Positions 37,551-49,500 of a stretch of DNA of 64,000 nt are shown one piece after another. Source of the DNA: Beroe forskalii (Eukaryota > Ctenophora > Nuda > Beroida > Beroidae); the NCBI GenBank assembly GCA_011033025.1, contig WFMF01000430.1, positions 1-64,000 on the forward strand. Direction: 5' to 3'. A program made the position numbers and the translations under genes. The first letter of the stretch is position 1; each line of letters opens with the position of its first letter. The notes beneath the pieces were generated by a model that ran no database searches, had not been told where the DNA came from, and saw only the letters and a list, made by a program, of their open reading frames with translations.

Positions 37551-40500
37551 CTGTAGATCAATTTTCATGTAGAATCGGGAAATTCACTTAACCCATTACA
37601 AGCCATGTCCTCAATAATATAGTACCGTTATAATACAACAGGATAACGAAAAAAAGTACACAAGTACCAAATCGCGGCGTAAAACGCCGGGCCTAAAAGA
37701 TGGAGACACCAGTGTTAAATTCATTCAATTATCAATGTACCTGATTTGGGGTAGACAGTACCTGATTTGGGGTAGACAGTACCTGATTTGGGGTAGACAG
37801 TACCTGATTTGGGGTAGACAGTACCTGATTTGGGGCAGACAGTACCTGATTTGGGGTAGACAGTACCTGATTTGGGGCAGACAGTACCTGATTTGGGGTA
37901 GACAGTACCTGATTTGGGATAGACAGTACCTGATTTGGGGAAGACAGTACCTGATTTGGGGTAGACAGTACCTGATTTGGGGTAGACAGTACCTGATTTG
38001 GGGCAGACAGTACCTGATTTGGGGTAGACAGTACCTGATTTGGGGTAGACAGTACCTGATTTGGGGTAGACAGTACCTGATTTGGGGTAGACAGTACCTG
38101 ATTTGGGGTAGACAGTACCTGATTTGGGGTAGACAGTACCTAATTTGGGGTAGACAGTACCTGATTTGGGGTAGACAGTGAAGCCAGAGTGGAAGGCAGC
38201 TGGGGCCTCCAGCTTCACCAAACACTCCGTCTCCAAACACTCGTGAGTATCAATGGTCAGGATATAGTTAGGGTTCTTCATGTGGGTGCTGAGGAAATGC
38301 CATGTTATCAGCTTTATATTCTTTACGAAAATTCAAAATTTCCGCAAACGATGAAAATTCAATATGACGTTATGATCATACGTTAATAACATAAAATTTC
38401 GATCACCATAATTATTTTCCAACAAAATATATGTCTCGTGAGGTCTACAACGTTCAGTGTTCACTTAAAGTTAATCTACGCTGAGAATAAAAAGGCCGTC
38501 GCACTGATGTCATCAACATTGTTCGAGCTGCCAAATTTTTGAAAATATAACCGCCTGATTTTGGCGACCTGAGGGTACCTGTAGTTGGGACATCCCCCGG
38601 CCGTTTGACTGGTCCACTCCCCCGTCACTTTGTGTTTGAACGGGTAGTGCTCCGGAATACCGGATATCTTAAATGTCTCCGTACTGAACACTCGGATACT
38701 GAAACAGTGGGATACTGAAATAGTGGGATACTGAAATGATGGGATACTGAAATAATGGGATACTGAAATGATGGGATACTGAAATGATGGGATACTGAAA
38801 TGATGGGATACTGAAATGATGGGATACTGAAATAATGGGATACTGAAATGATGGGATACTGAAATGATGGGATACTGAAATGATGGGATACTGAAATGAT
38901 GGGATACTGAAATGATGGGATACTGAAATGATGGGATACTGAAATAGTGGGATACTGAAATAGTGGGATACTGAAACAGTGGGATACTGAAATAATGGGA
39001 TACTGAAATAATGGGATACTGAAATGATGGGATACTGAAATGATGGGATACTGAAATGATGGGATACTGAAATGATGGGATACTGAAACAGTGGGATGAA
39101 GACGCACATTTCACAGTTAGAGCGTTGACTTTCAATTAAGTCTAGATCTAAAGTTGGATATATTTTGCATCTTTATAGATTCCCAATTCAATCGACCTAC
39201 CCCTTCGGCTGATGACGTAATATTTGATAGCTCCCTAAGTGCAGCAGTACCTGTAGGTGATGTTGTTGGTCTTCTCGTACTGGGACACAACTAAAGTGTA
39301 GGTGCTGGAACCGCTTGCAGCATTAAGTCGGGCTAGGTAGTGCGGCGAGTTGATCTTAGTTCCTGTTTTGAACGGGGTTCCAATTTTAGTGAATTAAATG
39401 GATATATACAGAATATTGATTAAAATATGAACTTTTGGGTTTGGACTATTACTCAGTTGTTCGCAACTCAGGAATAGTACTCTCCCAAAAAGAGAACTTG
39501 ACGTTGGAAGTTGCAATCAGACAGAGAAAATCATCAAATCCCCACGTTTAACACTGAAGTCCTATGATAAATGATAATGACGTCATCAATTCACCACATT
39601 TTCCTATGATAATGACGTCATATACGAACCGCTGAGCAGAGCGTTTTCCGGGTAGTAGATCCTGTCTCCCAGGGAGGAGTAGACGTGGAGTGAGATGAAC
39701 TCCTTGTTGTTCGCGAAGTCCTCCTTCTCTGTGATGTGCCTGAGTAAAGTATTGCTTTACTATGCCCCAGATATGCCCTTGCTATGCCACAACCATATCC
39801 TAATTATGCCCCAACAGTGCCCCAACTAAGTCCTCAGTGCCCCAACTATGCACCGGTATCATTGGACCCTTTAGAAGTTGATAAGAGGCTTGTTATCAAT
39901 AATAATAATAAATTTTGTCGGTTTGATGAGGGCTGGGGCTTGATTGTTAAATTTGGCGTGGTTCATTAGTCCACAGGATTCACCTTCCTTATTTAAGGGA
40001 TCAGGATTATTACGGGTAAGCTTATGTTTATGCCGCCGATATGTTTTAATCAGAATTGCTCAGATTTGAGTGGAGCGAATCAGAATTGCTCTTAATTTGA
40101 GTGGACCGACAATGGATGGGGAAGTGCTTTTGTCAGAAGAGCTGGTTATGCGCAATATGATCAGGGGTATGCGGGTCACCGGATACCCGTAGAGGGGTAA
40201 TTGAAAGTTTTTTATTATTCGGGTTCTATCCTAACTTCTTGACTCACCAAAATGGAGCAGTAATAGGTGTATCTCAGTTTTTTTCAGTAGTATGTGGCAT
40301 TTGCTTTGCCACGCAAGTATCATGAACACAGTTTACGCTATCAAGTTGCCACTTTGACCTTTGATTATGACGTCACTTCTTACTTAAACGGGAAATGGGA
40401 CTCCTTCTCAAATTTCGATGAAGAATGATTCTCATTTCTCGATCGCAACTTTATGCATATGTGTGCAGACCGCTCGAATGACAGAGGCCTCGATAAAGAC

Positions 40501-43500
40501 GCGCGGATTTCCACTGCGCGCTTCAACTTTCTATATAAATTCCGTCAAAAGCACACAATTTCGCGCGTCTTTATCGAGGCCTCCTTCAACCGAGCGGTCT
40601 GCACACATATGCGTATTGCAAACCCTGCTGTGACTTACCGAGACAGGAGAATCCACATGGTGCAGGGTCGCTTAGCTTTGACAATTTCCAGCTTATACTG
40701 AGGGTTGTACTCCAGGTTGTACAGGTCCTTCTTGGGGCCCTGGTCTGCTGACCACTCCGCGTGCAGGCTATACCTGGGGAAAAAATTATTAGAGGAAACT
40801 ATAGAGGAGACATCTCTCTACTAGGCTATAACTTGGGAGAGAAAACTAGAGAAAAAACAGGGCATAATCTCGCTAAAAATGCACTTTTTAAGCCATGGCG
40901 GTACCAAATGACAACACTCATTATATTTGCAAACGATTAGAGTGTGGCCATTACCTGTAGAGGAAAAGCTTAGGGTTCCAGTTGAGGTAGACAACGTCAA
41001 AGAAATGCAGACAAATCTCCCAGCTGATCCAAAAGACGCCGTTATCGTAGTCAACGGCAGACATAACGTCGAAATTCAGGGCTTTCTGAAATCATCCATG
41101 TTCAATATAACGTCATCATTTTATTCTATGATAATGACGCCATGTATTTTGATCATCACTCCGTATACATATACAATAAACTTGAAGTTCTGGACTTCTA
41201 GTAAGATTATTAACCCTGCCAATGTCATTCAATATTCTGGAATGTATGATTTGTCTGGCTGTCTGCCTTCCATTCCGCATACCTTATTTCATAAAATCAA
41301 GAGATCATGAAACTACGGTTACACTTTTTAAGTTGCACAAAATAAAATCCCGTCGCTCAATTATTGAAAAAGGAGGGCGATCACCTGAAATTACCTGGAG
41401 TTCTGTAATAAGGAATACCTGGAGTTCTGTAATAAGGAGTACCTGGAGTTCTGGTGTCCAGCTCTCCTTGTCCTGCGGAGAGTACTTCCCTTTCCACCGC
41501 AGGTGACACCACGGGTTCTTCAGCTGGATCATCCGCAGACCGTTCACTTCCCTCAGGTCCAACACCTGAGGGTTAGAGAGGGGGTGAAAAAAATACGGGC
41601 CTGAATTAAGAAACTTGTCAATTTCAAGAGGTTGAGAATGAGACTGTGTTTTAGTAGTATCAAGTTGCCGAACTTTTCCACTGCGTATGTCCCCTAACTC
41701 AAAGCACGCCCTGACAAATACCCCTTGACAAAGACCTTAGCAAGTAGGTCCGTGCTAACTATTTATGGGGATACGCTCTTTTAGGCCCCACCTTCTTGGG
41801 CCAATTTGGGATTTTCTATAAAACCAGGGCCTAAAAGAGCGTTGCCCCCCATGGTATGTGTGTCCTGTTACTCACCGCGTACGCGTGACACTCGACCAGT
41901 CCGGCCCTGTCACACTCCTGCTTTGAAAGGGCTCCGGTAGCTACCGTCATCAACACGTCACCCGTCCTGTGCCCGTCCAACATCCCTGCGAGTGGTCGAA
42001 TGGTGTCACGTGATATCAATCTTGCTCGTCATTGGTCAGTGTTTCTGTGAGCTTGTGATTCAGTAACTGCTAAGTGCACTCATCAGTAAAAAACAAAATG
42101 GTAGTAAAAAGTTAAAATAATAATCTAAACCTTTTTAGTAGTCCCCGCCAATCGAGATAGATAGGGTTTAGAATAAAGGTATACTTTTTCTACTACACTT
42201 ATGGAATTTAAATAATTAAAATTAATTAAATTAAGGAGCTCAGACTTACTCCGGTATAGACTGTCCGTGTGCTTGGAGTCAGTTCGTTTGACGTTAACTC
42301 GCTCCGGGACCCACCCTGTGAGGGCCACCAAGTCTACTGTACTGGAGGAACCGGGGAAGTCATAGCCTCCCATCACCTAGGGTGACAACCAATCAGAAAC
42401 AAGGACTGAAATGGGGGAGCCAATCAGAAACAAGGAATGGAATGGAGAGCCAATCAGAAAGAAGATCTAAAATGGGGGAGCCAATCAGAAAGGAAAACTG
42501 AATTAGGGGAGCGAGTAACATACTAGAACTGAAATAGGCGAGTCATTCAAAAACAAAGTATTAAAATATTGGGGATCCAATCACAATCGCGTGGATAGTC
42601 AATTGGACCAATCAGAAGTTGCAGATGAGTCGAAGTGTAATTGAATCAATCAGCTGCGTTTGTTGTAACATGTTGACCAATCACAACACCGCACCTTCAT
42701 GTAAGCCTTCTCGAGGAGTGACACCCAGAACTCATTCCTGTTGGAGCTGTAGGAGCACAGTAAGTCTCCGTGCTTATCAGTTGGCAGGTAGTCGTCAATA
42801 GTCACCTGCAAAATATGGAATGAACTTCGAGCGTTAAATGCGCAATGAGCATCAGTTCTCAAGACTCAAGTTAACATGATTTTGACAAATTATCTTCAAT
42901 TTTTGTGTAGTAATTATTGAATATTATACAGTTGCCAAAATCTTGTCAGATTTCCCCTGGTTACCTTGCGGTGAACTCCATTCAACCAAAGCTTCACAAC
43001 ATACTTCCCACTCGGGTTGTAAACCGGGAGACCTGCCCTGCGGAGAAAGACATGGATTTAGGTGGTTGAGTGACGTCATTATCATAGCTCAAAGTAGAAA
43101 ATTGTTGGCGTAGAAATATAAGCATATATCACATGCAGCTTTGACATGATGGTCATGGATATATATGTATATTTTGTCATAAATTTCTCTAACATGATCC
43201 TTTGTTCTTATTTTTCTTTCTCAATTTTGAAATAAAAGTGAAACCTGTTCTGCGGGTAGATAATGTTTGTGATGATCTGGGTTTTAAACCTCCGCTCGTA
43301 GTGTGCACTGGAAAAGTTTAAAAATAATCCAAAAAAAAGCTTTCATCGAGGATCTTACACAAGACTCACCATTTAAAAATGCTTCTTATTCTCAAATACC
43401 TTATTGTAGGAAATAAAGCACTCAGAAAATTAAGCACCAATGCCTCTAAAAGGGCTTAATTTCATGGTGCTTAATGACGTGCTGGCTTAATTTTTGTATA

Positions 43501-46500
43501 CCTCAATTTTCAAATAATTTTGGGATTTTAAAAAGCATAAAATGTTGGGTATTTTACAACATTTTCAATGGTGAAAAACTGCAGTTATAGGTGTTCCCTA
43601 TGTATTCATAGTGCATACATAGGGAATACCTGCGTTTCATTTCATTATGGCAAAACAATTGCCAATTCCTTGATTTATGCTACAGACGCACATAAAAAAT
43701 TGCGTGCAATTTCGATACATTATGAAATCATTGCATTAAGTCTACATGAAATTAAGCCTCCATTGAATTAAGACAACATGTAATTAAGCACCAGACCTCT
43801 CAAAAGGGCCTAATTTCAAGGTGCTTAATGACATGTAGGCTTAATTTTTTGAGGGCTTAATTTCCTACAATAAGGTAAATCTTACGGATAAGAGTAAGGA
43901 ATGGCCATACATAAGGAAAGACGATGAATTCTGAGGTAAACTTCATGTGCGTAAGTCAGTGATTTTGACGAAATACTCCTCCTCCTGCCCCACCTGACAG
44001 CGAGGGAAGCAACGAAGGAACAGTCCGAAACCACTGTCTGTCTAAGGGAGAATGCAGACAGCACCTGCACAATGGCGGGCTCCTCAGCCATGTCAGATAT
44101 CCTCTTCCATCCTAGTGGGAGGGAGTAGGAGGGAAGGAAGGGGACTGAGCAGTGAGGGTGGGGGGAAAGAGGGAGAGTGGGGGAAAGAGGGGGGGTGGGG
44201 GAAGGAAGGAAGGGGAGTTGGGGAAGGAAGGGGAGTTGGGGAAGGAATGGGAGTGGGGAAGGAAGGATAGCGGTGGAGTGAGGGAATGGAGGACAGTGAG
44301 AGGAATGACAAAAGGGGGATTGGAAGGGGCTGAGCGACAGTCTGATGGAAAGGGGTTAGTAAGCAGAGAAAGGAGAAGTGAGACACTGACAAAGTGCAAA
44401 ACATTTACCTCCGAAGTGTTTCTTCTGTTTGTCAGCAAGTTGCAACTGACCCTGCTTGTCCGTATACTTGTCGATGTAGTAAAACTTGTCAAACCTACAA
44501 ATCATCCATGGTGATATTTTGGTGAATCAGTGGTACAGGTACACTGGCACAGCATTCGGAAATCGATAAACTTTTCTTTTAAAAGTTTGAATCATGGAAT
44601 GTTATTCTATCGCCTCGCGCGTGCAACGTTCCAAATTTGGACACCTACATTCGCGCTTTCCCTGTCCTCATGTTAGAAAAATTAAACGTCAAAGTCCATG
44701 ATTTGAATGAATATTTGCTAATCATTTGAAATTCTCCCTATTCACCTGTCTGCTTCCACCCATGGTAAGAAAAGGTTGTGGTTGATGTAGGATGATTTCT
44801 TCAGCAGGTCTACCTGTGAAACAATGGGTTTTGAGGGATGAGAAACCATCCCAAGATATGAAAAAAAGTCAAAATAGTGAATCAAATTCATCCCACGTTA
44901 GTTTTCACACTCCTCACAACAACGCATTGTCAGTAACACAATTGTAATTTGAAAATTGTGCTCTTGAAAGACCGAAATTTTGAATAATAAAGTTTTTGGG
45001 AAGTTAAATTTTAATTCAGTTTTTGCAAGCACACCATACTCTGTGCTTGAAAGCCAAGCCAAACGTCATCAATAAGTAAGTTCTTTGTTCAGGCCATCAG
45101 CCATGACAATGTCTGATGATCATAATAATATGATCGATTATTTTGGATCCTGATGATCATATATTATGATCGATTGTTTTATCGTTTTCATAATGAATTG
45201 TCGTCCCGATTAATGACAGACAGGTTTCGTTGTCCCACTTCAGTTCCGCTGTAAGTATCACCTGTAACCGCAACACACCATTTGTTCATTTGACACATTA
45301 CTGAGACCTTTATGTCACGGTCAGTCAATAAGTGGTTGAGATTGACGTCTTCATCATAGGTTTAAATGGTGAATAATAGATAACACCGAGCATAGTATTT
45401 ATTTTCGAGCGATGGACGTTAATGTACAACTACGTACCAAAGTGCTATCATATACGAGTAAGAACACTGTTGCCCTTATAAAAACACCTGGAGAAATGGT
45501 GTATTAGCCAATCAAAATCAGGACACCGGGTCACGTGGCGGATTGATCCAATCAGAATTAAGAATTCTATAGTCACGTGAAGTCAGCAGTTTTCCTATTT
45601 CCAGAAACACGCTTTTTTCATTTGGAACATATGAGATTGACACGTTTCAAGTGGTTAAAAGGATTCATTATGTAGTTATGTTGGGCGCTTTATGTTTAAC
45701 TTCTGGCAAAAAATACAATAATTCTTTTAGAAGTATACTTTTTGTCTTAGAGTGAAAGTCTAGTTTCAAGAGGAATATTATTATTAGTACGCATAAAAAT
45801 ACGCTGGAAGTATCCGTACAGTGGCTTCTCGATCGCTTCATGCGCGGCGTATTACGCCGCGCATCCAGGTTAGCTTTTTTACTCTCTATGTAAATTGTAA
45901 ATGCAACTGTAAAGTGCATTTAATCAGTTTGCTATCATGTTCCGCAAAAAGTGCCCGTGGGCGGCGTGATACGCCGCACTTAAAAAGGTCGAGACACCAC
46001 GGCCACACTTCATTAAACTACAATAAAACCCTAGAATTTCCCGTTTTGACCAGCCGTCTAACAATAGACGACTGTTCAAAACGGGAAATTTTGACTGTTC
46101 AGTGTTCATCAATTATTGTAAATGCTACAAGCACACATCAAGAGATCAAAGGGCGTGTTTTGAGGGCGTGAGTTATGATGTGTGATTTAACGTCACTAAT
46201 TATACACTTCAAACCATGATAATGACGTCACTCTCAACCCATCCCATAATATTATATCCTGACAAGCAACGGGCGACTACCAACCTTAGACCACATGTCA
46301 TTGAAACACAAGCACATCTCTCAGTTAACAACTTAACGTGTAAAAACTTAAAAACTTATTTGCCTTAGTCTTATATCATTGTTGTTTTCAATTTATAAAA
46401 GGCAAACTCATAAAGTCATAAGCATTGTATATGTTTGAATTGTTGAATTGTAGTCAGGGTTAAACTTTAAACTTAGAAATGGTCAAAATATTGAATTGAG

Positions 46501-49500
46501 GAAAGTACTGTCACAAGTTCTCCATTATTAAAACGTGGCCCTTTCTACCATTATCTGTCGTTGACATTCTTTCTTGATTTAAAAGTTGCAATACCATATT
46601 TTAACTCTTGGCCGGAGAGTTTTCTTTGTCAATGATTGTTTTCTTTTTAGGATGAAATGATTGTTTTCTTTTTCCTGCTATTACCATATCATGGCATGTT
46701 CAGTGGAGTGTCTGGGGACCAGTCGACCGGCTTAGGTAATTTGTAGCTTTCACCAGTACAACCTTGATTGGAGCAAAACGTGTGACATAACTAACAATAA
46801 ATCTACAAAATCCCACACAAAGATTTAAGTTGAATTGTATTTTCTTAATTTGCAACAAACATCAACTATCCCAGAAACCTGGATTCCCGTCACAACCTTC
46901 GACCAACAAATCTCCTTCGACTTGGAGACCACCAAACTCCAGATCAAAACCAGCGCCTCCATCGGCAGCAACCTCTACCTCTGGGTGAAATTCTACACGG
47001 AAACCGGTGACGAAGTGGGGACTCTGGCGATTTGTTTCTGTGCAAGTGAGATCCAGTACCGGCTAAATGGGTGCTATGACGAGCCCTACGGCAGGTTTCT
47101 CCGAGCCACGCCCCCCGCAGAGGAGGATAAGGTGTGGACAATGTGGAAAGAGGAGAGTTTCTTCTCTGTTTCGTGTAACGGGGTCCTGTTGCTTCGAGTG
47201 GATGTGTATAATAGGTGTAATGGCGTGAAGAAGGCTAACTGGAAGAATGAGATTAAGAAGATTGCGTTTTATAAGCTTAAACCGGCAGCCGAGGAGTATA
47301 GAGCTAAGCCAGGTGAATATCAAGGAAAATTCAGGGAACATATTGGAATTTGTGAAAGTCTAGAAATTTTCACGAGGTGATGTATTAAGTTAACTGAGTC
47401 TTACGGTAACCAGAATGCCAATTCCAGTTTATTTTAGAATATGATGCTTATTAATAAATACCATTACCCAGATTTTATCCGAGTATCTACAATATCTCAT
47501 TAAGTCATTGGTATACTTTCATATGACCAAAATATCTCTCAGTTTGTGGAGCTGGAGAGTACCAATCCGGAGAGGATTGTGCGGAGTGCCCTGAAAACAC
47601 GTACAATGACCACGAGGAGGAGGTGACGGAGTGTGCGAAGTGCCCGGAGGGGCTGGAGTCCGCGGCAGGGGCCACCTCAGTGGCGGCCTGTTATGGTCAG
47701 TAGTGAGGTTTTATGGTCAGTAGTGAGGTGTTATGGTCAGTAGTGAGGTTTTATGGTCAGTAGTGAGGTTTTATGGTCAGTAGTGAGGTGTTATGGTCAG
47801 TAGTGAGGTTTTATGGTCAGTAGTGAGGTGTTATGGTCAGTAGCCAGGTGTTATGGTCAGTAGTGAGGTGCTATGGTCAGTAGTGAGGTGTTATGGTCAG
47901 TAATGAGGTGCTATGGTCAGTAGTGAGGTGTTATGGTCAGTAGTGAGGTGTTATGGTCAGTAGTGAGGTGTTATGGTCAGTAGTGAGGTTTTATGGTCAG
48001 TAGTGAGGTTTTATGGTCAGTAGTGAGGTGTTATGGTCAGTAGTGAGGTTTTATGGTCAGTAGTGAGGTGTTATGGTCAGTAGTGAGGTGTTATGGTCAG
48101 TAGTGAGGTGCTATGGTCAGTAGTGAGGTGTTATGGTCAGTAGTGAGGTGCTATGGTCAGTAGTGAGGTGCTATGGTCAGTAGTGAGGTGTTATGGTCAG
48201 TAGTTAGGTGTTATGGTCAGTAGTGAGGTGTTATGGTCAGTAGTGAGGTGTTATGGTCAGTAGTGAGGTGTTATGGTCAGTAGTGAGGTGTTATGGTCAG
48301 TAGTGAGGTGTTATGGTCAGTAGTGAGGTGTTATGGTCAGTAGTGAGGTGTTATGGTCAGTAGTGAGGTGTTATGGTCAGTAGTGAGGTGTTATGGTCAG
48401 TAGTGAGGTGTTATGGTCAGTAGTTAGGTGAGTAGGAGTAGGTGTTATGGTCACTGGTCAGTAACAACTAGCTAGGTGTCATGGTCACTGGCCAGTAGCT
48501 AGGTGTTATGACCAGTAGCTACTGGTGATATGGTTAGTTGGATATTATGTTCATTTGGTTATGTTCAGTTGGTGCTATGATCAATAAGTGTAGTGGTCAG
48601 TAGGTGTAATGGTCAATAGGTGTTAATAGAACAAGGTATGCAGCTATGAAAGGGAAATTTTCACTTTTCAGGGTATGCAATTCATAATCAAATGCTCTAT
48701 CTGCTACGTCATTGGCATTGTTAAATGGTGGGATATTTATCAAATATCCCAGTTAACCAAATCACATTAATATTCTACTATAATGTATCATTTGGTTAAT
48801 CATCATTTAATCAACCAACTTAATAATTACATAATTAATTGATTGTTCTCAATTGAACGATTCGTAACCATATCTTGAATAATTCACCAAATGCATGAAC
48901 AAATGCATGAAAAATGCACATGTAAGCATGTACAACTGCATGTACAAAACACAAGTTTTATGTACAGCTTTTCTCCTTCTCTCCGCTGATGATAATGCAT
49001 GTAGCATAACTGTCACTAGGCCTGATTTTACTTCTCAGATAATTGCTTCTATTTTATTTGTCACTATTTCAACGTAGATATGGCATTTCAGAGTTCTTCA
49101 AAATAGGAGATGGATGAAATGTTTGGACACCAGGTGTCGAGATATAAGTCTTCTTAGAAAAGTTCGTCCAGTTTCCACAAAAGCGACTGAGCTAAATTTC
49201 ATACCCAAGTATTAATTTTTCATAATTTTCCGTTAGTATTGTCGATGCGTTCTCTTACAAATATCTTATTCGAAATACTTTGGCCAGACATTAATAATGC
49301 CAGGCCAAGTATAATGTCAAATTATACTTGCGGGCCATGTTATGTCCAAATAATTCCTGGCATAGAGGAGCGTATAGACCAGTAGACACGAACAACAAAA
49401 CAGAAAAAGAGGAACTTGTCGCGCTTTCAGTAGACTGTGACTTCACATCAGGTGTCTATGTGGGCATTGTAATCAGTAGACAGTAAACACTTGGAAATTA

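Noticed and set aside
37721-38281. Three overlapping long open frames in the 21-bp array
   Set aside because: A periodicity effect. Only the frame continuous with the calpain-7 exon is biologically plausible.
38476-39135. Open frames of 146-219 codons of [11 protein letters not shown] type
   Set aside because: They read through the 16-bp acceptor array and into calpain-7 exon 21. The array is intron.
44052-44514. Open frames over the purine tract at 44.1-44.4 kb
   Set aside because: Low-complexity G/A sequence within a calpain-7 intron, with no protein features.
46944-47341. Minus-strand frames over protein A exon 2
   Set aside because: Shadows of the conserved plus-strand exon.
33934-48440. 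Repeat arrays considered as CRISPR-like
   Set aside because: Units are directly adjacent with no unique spacers, and the genome is eukaryotic.
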